Shown here: positions 8,368 through 17,107 of the stretch, piece after piece
Position numbering within the stretch: the first letter of the stretch is position 1
Layout of the letters: each line of letters opens with the position of its first letter
Assembly: GCA_013141455.1 (NCBI GenBank)
Contig: JABFQW010000150.1
Coordinates: 1-35,776 of the forward strand
Direction of reading: 5' to 3'
Length of the DNA: 35,776 bases
From: Bacteroidales bacterium
GTDB lineage: Bacteria > Bacteroidota > Bacteroidia > Bacteroidales > F082
The notes under the pieces: generated by a model
Told to the model about the DNA's origin: nothing
The model's input: only the letters and a program-made list of their open reading frames with translations
Databases searched by the model: none
Made by a program: the position numbers and the translations under genes

Positions 8368-9381
8368 TTACGCAAATTTCACAATCAACTCCACCAACCG
8401 ACTGGCATAACCCATTTCGTTATCGTACCAGGCGACTACTTTGACCAATTTGTTTTTCTCACCCAAAACAGCCGTCAATCCGGCATCAAATACCGCAGAA
8501 TGGGTATTTCCAATCACGTCAGCAGATACTATCGGGTCTTCAGTATATTGCAAAATCCCTTTCAATGAAGTCTGGGACGCTAGCTTGAACGCGGCATTTA
8601 TCGATTCAACGCTTGCCGATTTTTCGAGGGTACAAGTTAAATCGGTAAGTGAGCCATCGGGAACCGGCACACGAATTCCGGCGCCACCCAGATTTCCTTT
8701 CAAATGTGGAAAAATACGAGTAGCAGCTTTGGCAGCACCTGTTGTTGTAGGAACGATGGAATAGGCTGCTGCCCTGCCCCTGCGCCAATCACTGTGTGGA
8801 CCATCCACCAGATTCTGATCTTTGGTATATGAATGAACCGTGGTGATGAATCCCTTTTCGACACCCCAATTATCATTTAAAACTTTTATTAATGGTGCAA
8901 CATTGTTTGTCGTGCAGGAAGCATTGGATATGATAATATCTTCGCGGTCGATAAGATGGTCATTCACGCCCAAAACGATGTATTTAATCTCTTCGTGTTC
9001 CTCCTTGGCCGGAGCCGAAATAATTACTTTTCGCGCCCCTGACTCTTGAATATGTTTCAAAGCATTAACCGGATCGACAAATTGCCCGGTTGACTCAATC
9101 ACAATATCTATCTGAAGTGCTTTCCATGGCAGTTTTGCCGGATCAGGCTCGTTTAATACCGTAATTTTTTGGTTATTTATTAACAGGGAATTATCTTCAA
9201 CAAATATCTCACCTTGAAAAGCCCCATGAACAGAATCATATTTAAAAAGGTGCGCCAGATTATCAATACGCGCCAGATCGTTTATTGCAATCACTTCGAT
9301 ATCACCACATTTCAACAACTGCCGCAATGTGATTCTTCCAATGCGTCCGAAACCATTAACGGCCACCCTAATTTTTCCCAT
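8368..9381 (-). CDS. gap: Type I glyceraldehyde-3-phosphate dehydrogenase
   Basis: A 337-residue glycolytic enzyme that oxidises glyceraldehyde 3-phosphate to 1,3-bisphosphoglycerate with NAD(P). It has the Rossmann motif VNGFGRIGR (residues 8-16), the acidic AINDL after strand 2 (compatible with NAD), and the catalytic SNASCTTNN with Cys156 and His183 in TVHSYT. Further blocks are RRGRAAAYSIVPTTTGAAKA and the C-terminal WYDNEMGYASRLVELI. The usual SCTTNC/SCTTNx tail reads NN here, and the S-loop (DQNLVDGPHSDWRRGRAAA) differs from the common RLLDAPHKDLRRARAAA, so it belongs to a divergent GAPDH branch. The catalytic residues are intact. It stands alone, with a strong -7 element just upstream. 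Confidence 0.95.
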   Translation of the reverse strand: MGKIRVAVNGFGRIGRITLRQLLKCGDIEVIAINDLARIDNLAHLFKYDSVHGAFQGEIFVEDNSLLINNQKITVLNEPDPAKLPWKALQIDIVIESTGQFVDPVNALKHIQESGARKVIISAPAKEEHEEIKYIVLGVNDHLIDREDIIISNASCTTNNVAPLIKVLNDNWGVEKGFITTVHSYTKDQNLVDGPHSDWRRGRAAAYSIVPTTTGAAKAATRIFPHLKGNLGGAGIRVPVPDGSLTDLTCTLEKSASVESINAAFKLASQTSLKGILQYTEDPIVSADVIGNTHSAVFDAGLTAVLGEKNKLVKVVAWYDNEMGYASRLVELIVKFA

Positions 9382-9400
9382 AATTCCTTCTATTTTTCAA

Positions 9401-9409
9401 GCAAAGGTA
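9401..9409 (-). promoter_or_regulatory. -7 promoter element of gap
   Basis: The minus-strand sequence TACCTTTGC matches TAnnTTTG exactly, 20 bases upstream of the gap start codon. No clear TTTG is seen at the -33 position. Confidence 0.5.
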
Positions 9410-9528
9410 GGGCTTTCACCGGAATTGGAACCCACGCTGCGATTATTGATCATGTAAAAATAACAAAGTGTACAACGCATAAAATTTTAAAATGAATTAA
9501 AAATAACTGAAAATAACTGCTCTTCCAG

Positions 9529-9537
9529 TATCTTTGC
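9529..9537 (+). promoter_or_regulatory. Candidate -7 element of the DUF3995 gene
   Basis: TATCTTTGC matches the TAnnTTTG consensus 91 bases upstream of the start codon. Only a weak CTG is present near the -33 position. Confidence 0.35.
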
Positions 9538-9627
9538 CATAAATACAAGAAATGCGATTTACTTATCGACTTATTACATATTAAAGTACTGATATTCAAT
9601 CGCTATCATTATAATTAGGTAAGTATC

Positions 9628-10047
9628 ATGGTTGTCCTTGTTTGTATCAATACGATGATTTTTGTTTTGCTTTCGATGCTCCATATTTACTGGGCAAGTG
9701 GCGGCAAATGGGCGCTTTCACAAGCCTTGCCCGAAACGCCCGTTGGCGAAAAAAGTATGAGTCCCGGAATATTAGCCACGTTGGTGGTGGCTTTCGGATT
9801 GCTTCTTTTTGCTGCCCTTACACTCGGAAATCTTGGATTATTTGATGCATGGTTAAACCGTAAATACATCAATTACAGTATGTTGGTTGTTGGAGTTATT
9901 TTCACACTCAGGGCAACCGGTGATTTTAATTATGTTGGCCTGACAAAAAAAATCCGGAATACAAAGTTTGCCGAATACGATAACAGGATTTATATCCCGC
10001 TCTGTCTGGTTCTCGCCTCGGTGAGTCTGATTTTGTTTTTTCTGTGA
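9628..10047 (+). CDS. DUF3995 family membrane protein
   Basis: A 139-residue inner-membrane protein with four predicted membrane spans: residues about 2-22, 48-68, 80-97 and 120-139. It has the DUF3995 signature of an early HIYWASGG motif followed by an ALP segment, a central ILATLVVAFGLLLFAAL helix, and an ATGDFNYVG motif before a short basic loop (KKIRNTKFAEYD). The family is small, widespread and of unknown function; no catalytic role can be read from the residues. It stands alone between gap (divergent) and the toxin-antitoxin operon. ATG 9628 puts the first hydrophobic helix at the very N-terminus. Confidence 0.8.
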   Translation: MVVLVCINTMIFVLLSMLHIYWASGGKWALSQALPETPVGEKSMSPGILATLVVAFGLLLFAALTLGNLGLFDAWLNRKYINYSMLVVGVIFTLRATGDFNYVGLTKKIRNTKFAEYDNRIYIPLCLVLASVSLILFFL

Positions 10048-10160
10048 GATTAAACAAAAATAAAGATGCTTTAAGGCTATCAGTTTTTTATTGAATAAGT
10101 CCATTCTTAAGGCTTACCGAGAAAGAAATTTGATTTCTCATGATCAATTTAAAGAAATGA

Positions 10161-10192
10161 TTGGCTAATTCCCACCATCTTCGCTAATTTTG
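10161..10192 (+). promoter_or_regulatory. Promoter of the toxin-antitoxin operon
   Basis: TTG (10161-10163), 21-base spacer, TAATTTTG (10185-10192) matches the Bacteroidota -33/-7 consensus. The -7 ends 14 bases before the antitoxin start codon, so the leader is very short. Confidence 0.6.
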
Positions 10193-10206
10193 TAAAAAAA
10201 TGTATT

Positions 10207-10428
10207 ATGACAAAGGATCAATTGACTTATTTACATAGATTGTCAGTTAAGGAGAAAATCAACGTCGTTCAGGAATTATGGGATGATATTGCAAAAGAAC
10301 AATCAATAGAATCACTTTCTATGGAGCATAAACGGATTTTAGATGAAAGAATTCAATGCATTGATTCCGGTACTGCCCAATTTAAATCTTGGTCAGAAGT
10401 AACGAATAAATATCAAAAACTGATATGA
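10207..10428 (+). CDS. Addiction-module antitoxin component
   Basis: A 73-residue acidic helical protein of the putative addiction module component family (TIGR02574 type), which accompanies RelE/ParE toxins. The core LSVKEKINVVQELWDDIAKE matches the family pattern (LxxxERLxLVEELWDSI), followed by a linker and the L..RI...D tail (LDERIQCIDSGTAQFKSWSEV). It probably binds and neutralises the toxin encoded next. Its TGA stop overlaps the toxin ATG as ATGA (10425-10428), the usual coupling in such pairs. It is preceded by a well-formed promoter. Confidence 0.85.
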   Translation: MTKDQLTYLHRLSVKEKINVVQELWDDIAKEQSIESLSMEHKRILDERIQCIDSGTAQFKSWSEVTNKYQKLI

Positions 10429-10727
10429 AATATAGCATATCAATTCTATCGCAAGCTGAAGTTGATATTGACGAAGCCTATATTTGGTATGAATTGGTGC
10501 AGATTGATTTGGGCAATAAATTCTATAAAAACGTTGAGGAATCTGTAAATTTTATTGCCAATAATCCATTTAGTTGCGAGGTTATGTATAAGGGAATCAG
10601 AAGGTTTATCATAAAAGGTTTCCCTTACGGCATTTATTATAAAGAAAATTTTGAACTTAAAGAAATTCTAATCATAGGAATAATCCATTTTAAAAGAAGT
10701 TCAAGAATTATCAAACGAAGATTATGA
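10425..10727 (+). CDS. RelE/ParE-superfamily toxin
   Basis: A 100-residue basic toxin. The N-terminal ILSQAEVDIDEAYIWYE is the ParE/RelE start (strand, then a helix with the DIxEAxxWY pattern). It is followed by KFYKNVEESVNFIANNPF, the strand pair GIRRFIIKGFPYGIYYK, and a C-terminal strand with HFKRSSRIIKRR. The RRFIIKGFPYGIYY block is typical of the ParE branch linked to addiction-module antitoxins in Bacteroidota, so the target could be gyrase (ParE-like) or ribosome-bound mRNA (RelE-like). The sequence alone does not decide. The reading frame is intact and coupled to the antitoxin by a 4-base overlap. Confidence 0.87.
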   Translation: MKYSISILSQAEVDIDEAYIWYELVQIDLGNKFYKNVEESVNFIANNPFSCEVMYKGIRRFIIKGFPYGIYYKENFELKEILIIGIIHFKRSSRIIKRRL

Positions 10728-10766
10728 TACTGTAGCTCCATTATTCAACCATTTTAGTATTGGCTA

Positions 10767-10799
10767 TTTGTATAGTAATTCGCATGATTTGTAATCTTG
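10767..10799 (+). promoter_or_regulatory. Candidate promoter of the M20 dipeptidase gene
   Basis: TTTG (10767-10770), 21-base spacer, TAATCTTG (10792-10799), one mismatch from the -7 consensus. It lies 79 bases before the dipeptidase start. Confidence 0.5.
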
Positions 10800-10877
10800 C
10801 AAATAGCATAGATTTACAAGTTCAGACAAGCTAATTTATCCTACTTTTAACCAAAAATTCATCGAAAAAATACCGTT

Positions 10878-12251
10878 ATGAACAAAATAAAATCATACAT
10901 CGAAGCCAACAAAGTCCGTTTCATGGACGAGTTATTTGGCTTAATCCGCATACCGTCAATAAGTTCTATCGCCGATCATAAACCTGACATGCTCAAAGCG
11001 GCCGAATACTGGAAACAAAGTTTAATAAACGCCGGTGCCGACAGTGCAGTAATCATGCCGACAAAAGGAAATCCAGTTGTATTTGGAAAAAAAACCATTG
11101 ACCCGAAACTACCAACAATCCTTGTTTATTCGCATTATGATGTGATGCCGGTCGATCCGATAGAATTATGGACTTCACCACCTTTTGAACCGGAAATCCG
11201 CGATGGTAAAATATTTGCCCGTGGTGCTGATGACGACAAAGGCCAGGGATTCATGCATGCCAAAGCATTCGAAAGTATGGTGAAAACCAACAGTTTACCT
11301 TGTAACGTGAAGTTCATGATCGAAGGCGAAGAAGAAATCGGATCAGTGAATCTGGCCGAATGGTGCACCGAAAATAAAGAAATGCTCAAAGCTGATATCA
11401 TTCTTGTTTCCGACACAAGCTGGCTAAGGGCCGATTTGCCTTCAATCACAGTAGGATTGCGCGGATTAGCCTATTGGCAGGTTGAAGTTACGGGAGCAAA
11501 CCGCGACTTACATTCAGGCTTGTTTGGCGGTGCAGTCGCAAATCCAATTATCACCCTGGCCGAGATGATTACTTCGATGCTCGACAAAAACAACCACATC
11601 ACCATTCCCGGTTTTTATGATGATGTACAGGAAGCAACTTCCATAGAAAGGGAACTATTGAATAAAGCCCCTTTCAGTACGGAGGGATATAAAAAGGCAA
11701 TCGGTGTGGATGAATTACGTGGTGAAAAAGGATATACCACAACCGAACATACCGGTATTCGTCCAACCTTTGATGTTTGCGGTATCTGGGGTGGTTATAC
11801 CGGCGAAGGTGCCAAAACTGTGTTGCCATCGAAGGCTTATGCTAAAATCTCATGTCGCTTAGTCCCAAATCAGAACCATGAGAAAATTGCCGAAATGTTT
11901 AAAAACCATTTTGAAAGCATCGCGCCAAAATCAGTGAAAGTGAAGGTTGAAGTATTGCATGGCGGCCAGGCTTATGTTTGTCCGATTGATTTACCTGCTT
12001 ATAAAGCTGCCGAGAAAGCCTATTTACAGGTACTTGGCAAACAACCACTACCCATGCGCAGCGGAGGAAGTATCCCGATCATTTCTGATTTTGAAAAGAT
12101 TTTGGGTATTAAATCAGTTTTGATGGGTTTTGGTCTGGAATCGGATGCCATTCATTCGCCAAACGAAAACTATCCGGTCGATCATTTTTACAACGGCATA
12201 GAAACCATTACCTGGTTTTACCATTATTTTAGTGAAATGAGCAGAGGGTAA
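10878..12251 (+). CDS. M20 family dipeptidase
   Basis: A 457-residue cytosolic zinc metallopeptidase of the M20 family, carnosinase/PepV-like dipeptidase branch. Zinc and catalytic residues are visible: YSHYDVMPVD (His87, Asp89), ARGADDDKGQ (bridging Asp around 118-120), EGEEEIGS (catalytic Glu pair around 151-153), VSDTSW (Asp ligand) and the late HSPNENY (His ligand). Between them sits the dimerisation lid with GLRGLAYWQVEVTGANRDLHSG, whose His reaches across the dimer. No signal peptide is seen. It likely cleaves dipeptides or small peptide-like amides. It stands alone and is convergent with dsbD, separated by a large inverted repeat. Confidence 0.93.
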   Translation: MNKIKSYIEANKVRFMDELFGLIRIPSISSIADHKPDMLKAAEYWKQSLINAGADSAVIMPTKGNPVVFGKKTIDPKLPTILVYSHYDVMPVDPIELWTSPPFEPEIRDGKIFARGADDDKGQGFMHAKAFESMVKTNSLPCNVKFMIEGEEEIGSVNLAEWCTENKEMLKADIILVSDTSWLRADLPSITVGLRGLAYWQVEVTGANRDLHSGLFGGAVANPIITLAEMITSMLDKNNHITIPGFYDDVQEATSIERELLNKAPFSTEGYKKAIGVDELRGEKGYTTTEHTGIRPTFDVCGIWGGYTGEGAKTVLPSKAYAKISCRLVPNQNHEKIAEMFKNHFESIAPKSVKVKVEVLHGGQAYVCPIDLPAYKAAEKAYLQVLGKQPLPMRSGGSIPIISDFEKILGIKSVLMGFGLESDAIHSPNENYPVDHFYNGIETITWFYHYFSEMSRG

Positions 12252-12260
12252 GGGAACGGT

Positions 12261-12306
12261 AAAATGTAAATTGCATCCCGCACATGCGGGATGCAATTTA
12301 CATTTT
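12261..12306. terminator. Perfect 22-bp inverted repeat, probable bidirectional terminator
   Basis: The arms 12261-12282 and 12285-12306 are exact reverse complements with only two bases (CA) between them. The core is GCATCCCGCA/TGCGGGATGC with AT-rich flanks ending in AAAATG and CATTTT. It sits 9 bases after the dipeptidase stop and 10 bases beyond the dsbD stop, so transcripts from both sides form the same hairpin. The T-run is short, and the arms are longer than a normal terminator needs. Confidence 0.65.
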
Positions 12307-12316
12307 GAATTCCATC

Positions 12317-14371
12317 TTACGGTATCAAAAATGCTGAAACACCTGATTTATAGTTAGAAACCCCTGTTTCGAGGAATTTCACAAATTCATCAATATTCAG
12401 ATTATACGCCCTCGGCTGTGTTAGTACCTGCCCTTCGTGGCCCATCAAAACATAAAAAGGTTGCGCATTCACATTGAATTTAGTGATCTGGAAATCAGCG
12501 AATTTCTTACCGATGGTTTTCTTTACTTTTTTATCATACGTAGAAGTAATCCATTCGTTTTCGGGCAATTCTGTTTTATCATCCACATACAAGGCCACGA
12601 CAACATATTGATCGTTAAGCAATTGAAGTACTTTTGGATCGCTCCAAACATTGGCTTCCATCTCACGACAGTTCACACAACCATGTCCGGTGAAATCAAT
12701 AAACAGCGGTTTATTTTGCGCTTTCGCACAAGCCAAAGCCTGATCATAATCGAAAAATCCCTGTAATCCGTGGGGAAGATGAAGTTTCTCATGAAACTTG
12801 GGCGTTTCACAAAGACCGGCAGGTGTGACAGTATTACCGGATACAAGCCGGGAGTTGTTGCGAACAATCGCATTCAGATCAAAATCGTGGGTATGCATCG
12901 GCGGTGTATAACCTGAAATGGCTTTCAACGGAGCTCCAAACATCCCGGGAACCAAATAAATAACGAAACTGAAAGTGATTATCGAAAGGATAAGACGAGG
13001 TACACTTAAATGTTTAACGTCGGAATCGTGGGCAAATTTGATTTTACCAAGTAAATACAAACCAAGTAGAAAAAAGATCACTATCCAGAATGCCAGATAA
13101 ACCTCACGGTCAAGTATTCCCCAATGATAGGTTTGATCAGCCACACTTAGGAATTTCAGACCAAGTGCCAATTCAAGAAAACCAAGTACAACTTTTACTG
13201 AATTGAGCCATCCGCCTGATTTTGGAAGTCCGCTCAACCACGAAGGAAAGAATGCAAACAATGTAAACGGCAAAGCAAATGCCAATGAAAATCCAAACAT
13301 ACCAATGATAGGTTTCAATACCTGTCCACCGGCCGATTCAACCAAAATGGTTCCAACGATAGGCCCTGTACAACTGAATGAAACCAGCACAAGGGTTAGC
13401 GCCATGAAAATTGTTCCGATAAACCCGCCTTTATCCGCCTTTTGATCAGAGGTATTTACTAACCAGTGCGGCATCGTTATTTCGAACATCCCGAAAAAGG
13501 AAGCGGCAAAAACGATGAAAATAATGAAGAACAAAATATTTGGTATCCAGTGTGTGCTTAACCAGTTAGCAATGTCGGGTCCGGCAACTACCGCCAAAAT
13601 TGAGCCAATCAGCGTATAAATGGCAATGATTGATATACCGTAAACGATTGCTTTCAATTTACCCTTCATTTTACTTTCCTTGTCGTTCATAAAGAAAGAA
13701 ACTGTCATCGGGATCATCGGAAAAACACAGGGCGTCAAAATAGCCGCAAGTCCACCCAGAAAAGCAAGAAAAAAGAAGCCCCACAATGAAGCCTTCTTGC
13801 CGGTAATATCAGTTTCCTGGTTCGTAACAGATTGTTTTTCTGCAACTTTAACAGGATTAACAATCTCCGTTTCCGTTTTGGCAACACCGGTTTCTGATAC
13901 AATCGTTAATTTTTCATCACCGACTTTAAACGTAAACTCAAGCTCAGTGGGAGGCAGGCATTTGGTATCGTCGCAACTCATAAAATCGACAGTGCCGGTT
14001 ACTTCATGCCTGCCATCGGTTAACAACTTCACTTTTTGTTTGAAAATCGCTTGTTTAGCGAAATACTTTAATTTCATTTCAAAATTCGGGTCATACTCCT
14101 CAATTGATTCTGACTCAGTAACTTTACCAACAAATTCAATATTTTTATTCATAGTGAATTTGAAAGTGGTTGCCGGTGGAGCCATTGGAATATCCTGCGA
14201 ATACAGGTGCCATTTCGGCTCAATAGCAGCCGTAAAAATCAGGTCGAATTCAGTTTCAGATATTTTTTCGGTTGAAAACCGCCAGGTAACAGGTTCGAGA
14301 ATTTGTGAAAAGCCTATACTGCTGAATAACAGCAATGTAACCAAATATAAAACCAAACGAAGTTTTTTCAT
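12317..14371 (-). CDS. dsbD: Thiol:disulfide interchange protein DsbD
   Basis: A protein of about 684 residues that carries electrons from cytoplasmic thioredoxin across the inner membrane to periplasmic thiol proteins. It has a signal peptide (MKKLRLVLYLVTLLLFSSIG), then an N-terminal periplasmic alpha domain with Cys133 and Cys138 (SCDDTKC). The membrane domain has about eight spans and the redox Cys pair, Cys214 (ILTPCVFPMIP) and Cys334 (SFSCTGP). The C-terminal thioredoxin-fold gamma domain has CVNC (Cys565, Cys568). All six redox cysteines are present. ATG 14371 is preferred over 14401 because the signal peptide starts there and the -7 promoter element lies between them. Expected clients are cytochrome c maturation or DsbC-like proteins; none is encoded nearby. 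Confidence 0.93.
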   Translation of the reverse strand: MKKLRLVLYLVTLLLFSSIGFSQILEPVTWRFSTEKISETEFDLIFTAAIEPKWHLYSQDIPMAPPATTFKFTMNKNIEFVGKVTESESIEEYDPNFEMKLKYFAKQAIFKQKVKLLTDGRHEVTGTVDFMSCDDTKCLPPTELEFTFKVGDEKLTIVSETGVAKTETEIVNPVKVAEKQSVTNQETDITGKKASLWGFFFLAFLGGLAAILTPCVFPMIPMTVSFFMNDKESKMKGKLKAIVYGISIIAIYTLIGSILAVVAGPDIANWLSTHWIPNILFFIIFIVFAASFFGMFEITMPHWLVNTSDQKADKGGFIGTIFMALTLVLVSFSCTGPIVGTILVESAGGQVLKPIIGMFGFSLAFALPFTLFAFFPSWLSGLPKSGGWLNSVKVVLGFLELALGLKFLSVADQTYHWGILDREVYLAFWIVIFFLLGLYLLGKIKFAHDSDVKHLSVPRLILSIITFSFVIYLVPGMFGAPLKAISGYTPPMHTHDFDLNAIVRNNSRLVSGNTVTPAGLCETPKFHEKLHLPHGLQGFFDYDQALACAKAQNKPLFIDFTGHGCVNCREMEANVWSDPKVLQLLNDQYVVVALYVDDKTELPENEWITSTYDKKVKKTIGKKFADFQITKFNVNAQPFYVLMGHEGQVLTQPRAYNLNIDEFVKFLETGVSNYKSGVSAFLIP

Positions 14372-14388
14372 ACGCCCATTTATTTGAT

Positions 14389-14397
14389 GCAAAAGTA
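14389..14397 (-). promoter_or_regulatory. -7 promoter element of dsbD
   Basis: The minus-strand sequence TACTTTTGC matches TAnnTTTG 18 bases upstream of the dsbD start ATG. No good -33 match is seen. Confidence 0.45.
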
Positions 14398-14646
14398 CCA
14401 TTTTTTCTTTTGCAGGAAGAGTAGGATAATGATCACAAACCTGACAAATTAAGAAAATTAAACAATTTCACGAACCAATTTGCCGGTGAGTTTTTGGCTA
14501 ACTCAGTATTTGATATGCTGATTGATTTTATGTCTATTTCCAATTTAATAAAAAGAATGCCACCAATGCACCAAAACACAAAATTCCACCAAAGGAATTT
14601 GGATCCAAATATTAACAACACAATATAAAAGGAATCAGCCGGGCAT

Positions 14647-15975
14647 TCAGTTGTTGAACCTAATAATCAAGGCCAATCGGGTTTTGTCAGTAATTTTATA
14701 TACATCTGATATTCTGTAACCTATCACCCAAATAACCGAATCATCATTATTACACAACAACCAGCAATTCTCTTTTTGGCGCCTGGTAAAATGTTGGTCG
14801 ATAAAAAAATCGCTGAGTAACTTCGAGCCTTTCATACCAAAAGGGACAAACCGGTCACCCTTTTTCCATTTACGGATTATCAGAGGAAATTTCAGTTTAT
14901 CGAAATCGATACTGGCAACGGATGAAGTTTTATTGATATTGAAATCTATGATTCTATTTTCATTGGTAAATTGAAGCGAAACCGGAAATTTAATTTCTGC
15001 ATCGCCTTGATTAATATAATATAATTCTTCATCAGCACACCCAATTGGTTCAATCTCAATCACATCCCTATTAATCGTCAAACGATGTGTGCCCGATATA
15101 AAAGTTGTACCCGGCTCCGATACTAAAGCCTTACCAATAGATTCCAACATGAATCCTTTAAAACCATACGATGAAATAGTTTCAAACAATATCCCTTCCA
15201 ATGCCTTGAATTTTAATAGTTTAGCTTTTTCTATCCTTACAATCCCGTCATCAATCTGAATGAAATCTTTGATAACATCTGCTACCAATTCATTATACAA
15301 TTCTTCATTTGCCGATAAAAATTGCAGACTCTTCAGGATTCCGTTTTTCGAACCGTCAATCATTTGATACAAATCGGGTAGAAGGCTGTTCCGAATATTA
15401 TTCCGCAAATAAGCATTCTTTGCATTGGAACTGTCGGTTCGGAATGTCAGCTTGTGAACGGTGGCATACTGTTCAATTTCAGTGCGTTGCACAAACAACA
15501 ATGGGCGAATGATAATTCCGTTTTTCGGTAACATACCACTTAATCCCCTTATTCCTGAACCGCGAAACAAATTAATAAAAAATGTCTCTATCTGGTCATC
15601 CTGATGATGCGCCACTGCAATACATTTACATCCAAGTTCTGTAGCTAATTCCTGAAACCAGTTATAACGCAGATCCCGGGCAGCCATCTGGATCGAAATT
15701 TTATTCTTTTCAGCATAATCGGCTGTATCAAAATGCCTTACAAATACCGGTATATTCAAATCCTCAGAAAACCTGCGAACGAACGATTCATCTTCATCCG
15801 ATTCAATACCGCGTAATCCAAAATTGCAATGCGCAATCACTATGGTATAACCCGCCGAATGCAATAGGTGTGAAAGAACAATTGAATCGGCTCCACCACT
15901 TACAGCGACGAGTATTTTGCTGGTTCTGTCGAAATCAGTTAACGGTTCAAGGTGCTTTAAAAATTCTTCAATCAT
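14647..15975 (-). CDS. tilS: tRNA(Ile)-lysidine synthetase TilS
   Basis: A 442-residue cytoplasmic enzyme that attaches lysine to C34 of the AUA-reading tRNA-Ile, using ATP, so the anticodon reads AUA and the tRNA is charged with isoleucine. The PP-loop SGGADS (residues 26-31) binds ATP. Further N-type ATPase blocks are IAHCNFGLRG, AARDLRYNWF, VAHHQDDQIETFFINLFRGSG, and IIRPLLFV with RTDSSNAKNAYLRNNIRNSLLP. The C-terminal domain (about 370-442) has KWKKGDRFVPFGMKGSKLLSDFFID, the TilS tRNA-recognition domain. It is essential and universal. It is transcribed alone or with korBA upstream; a terminator lies between tilS and korB. Confidence 0.95.
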   Translation of the reverse strand: MIEEFLKHLEPLTDFDRTSKILVAVSGGADSIVLSHLLHSAGYTIVIAHCNFGLRGIESDEDESFVRRFSEDLNIPVFVRHFDTADYAEKNKISIQMAARDLRYNWFQELATELGCKCIAVAHHQDDQIETFFINLFRGSGIRGLSGMLPKNGIIIRPLLFVQRTEIEQYATVHKLTFRTDSSNAKNAYLRNNIRNSLLPDLYQMIDGSKNGILKSLQFLSANEELYNELVADVIKDFIQIDDGIVRIEKAKLLKFKALEGILFETISSYGFKGFMLESIGKALVSEPGTTFISGTHRLTINRDVIEIEPIGCADEELYYINQGDAEIKFPVSLQFTNENRIIDFNINKTSSVASIDFDKLKFPLIIRKWKKGDRFVPFGMKGSKLLSDFFIDQHFTRRQKENCWLLCNNDDSVIWVIGYRISDVYKITDKTRLALIIRFNN

Positions 15976-16019
15976 CGGGTAAAATTACACTTTCGGTGAA
16001 ATGCCATCACAGTAAAAAC

Positions 16020-16050
16020 GAAAAATCCCATCTTTCGGACGGGATTTTTC
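16020..16050 (-). terminator. Rho-independent terminator of korAB
   Basis: GAAAAATCCC (16020-16029) pairs with GGGATTTTTC (16041-16050). On the minus strand the hairpin is followed by GTTTTT, and it lies 20 bases after the korB stop. It separates korAB from tilS. Confidence 0.8.
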
Positions 16051-16069
16051 AATTTTTCAATTTAAGATG

Positions 16070-17104
16070 TTATTCAATAGTCCAGGTTCCGCCGCTATTG
16101 AGCAAATCATCGACATTTTTTATTTTAGAGATTTCTTTTTCATGTTTTATGGTCGTGTCCATTTCATCATTGTATGTTTCAAAATCGACAGCACGGATAA
16201 CTCCCAGGGCAACCGGAAATTCGGGTGGCATCATCCTCGAAAGCATCACATGCACACCGGGATCAATTTCATGACTGTCATGCACCAGAATATCCTCTTC
16301 CGTTATACCATTTTCGCCGATCTTCACCGTTTCGAGCTTAGTACCCTTCAGGATAATCCCTTTATCTCTGTTAGCGCCATAAATCAAGGGTTTACCATGT
16401 TCGATCATTAACTGGTTTTCTTCTTTCGTTTCACGCGAAGTAATCAATTCATGGGCTTTATTCGAAAAAATGACACAATTTTGAAGCACTTCAACCACTG
16501 ATGTGCCTCTGTGTTTTTCAGCTTCAATAAATATTGCCGTCATGTGCTTTGGATTGGTATCGAGCGTTCGGGCAAAGAAATTCCCCTGTGCTCCGATGAC
16601 CAATTCACCCGGGTTAAAAGGGCGTTCAAACGAACCTTGCGGACTGGTTTTAGTTTTTGTCCCTTTTGGAGTTGTGGGCGAAAACTGACCTTTGGTTAAT
16701 CCATAAATTTTATTGTTGAACAATAAAATGTTGATGTCAACATTACGGCGAACCGTATGAATGAAATGGTTACCTCCAATGGCTGTGCAATCGCCATCAC
16801 CGGTAATCATCCAAACGCTTAGTTTTGGATTTGCTACTTTCACACCGGTTGATAAGGCAGCTGCCCGTCCATGGATACTATGGAATCCATAAGTATTCAT
16901 ATAATATGGGAAACGCGACGAACAACCAATACCCGAAACAACAACGAAATCTTCCTTGCGGATGCCAAGATTTGGGAATACGTTCTCTACAGCATGAAGG
17001 ATGGCATGATCACCACATCCGGGACACCATTTAACCATCTGGTCGCTGCTGAAATCTTCTTTTGTAAGATTAATGCTCTGAGTTTCTATTATTTGATTTT
17101 CCAT
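16070..17104 (-). CDS. korB: 2-oxoacid (2-oxoglutarate):ferredoxin oxidoreductase, beta subunit
   Basis: A 344-residue thiamine-diphosphate-binding subunit. With KorA it decarboxylates 2-oxoglutarate (or a related 2-oxoacid) to the acyl-CoA and reduces ferredoxin, reversibly. It shows WCPGCGDHAIL (Cys27, Cys30, cluster ligands), GIGCSSRFPYY (Cys61), FHSIHGRAAALSTGVK, and the ThDP/Mg motif GDGDCTAIGGNHFIH (102-105 for GDGD) with NNKIYGLTKGQ. The tail (GVIRAVDFETYNDEM) is KorB-like. The absence of a separate ferredoxin-like delta subunit gene, and the two-subunit layout with gamma fused to alpha, point to the Kor type. It is translated 3 bases downstream of korA and ends at a clear terminator. 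Exact 2-oxoacid preference is inferred from family resemblance. Confidence 0.9.
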   Translation of the reverse strand: MENQIIETQSINLTKEDFSSDQMVKWCPGCGDHAILHAVENVFPNLGIRKEDFVVVSGIGCSSRFPYYMNTYGFHSIHGRAAALSTGVKVANPKLSVWMITGDGDCTAIGGNHFIHTVRRNVDINILLFNNKIYGLTKGQFSPTTPKGTKTKTSPQGSFERPFNPGELVIGAQGNFFARTLDTNPKHMTAIFIEAEKHRGTSVVEVLQNCVIFSNKAHELITSRETKEENQLMIEHGKPLIYGANRDKGIILKGTKLETVKIGENGITEEDILVHDSHEIDPGVHVMLSRMMPPEFPVALGVIRAVDFETYNDEMDTTIKHEKEISKIKNVDDLLNSGGTWTIE

Positions 17105-17107
17105 AAC

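Noticed and set aside
14433-14621. A 62-codon minus-strand frame between dsbD and tilS
   Set aside because: Its composition looks random after a short hydrophobic start, there is no promoter-like element, no family resemblance, and it sits in ordinary AT-rich spacer.
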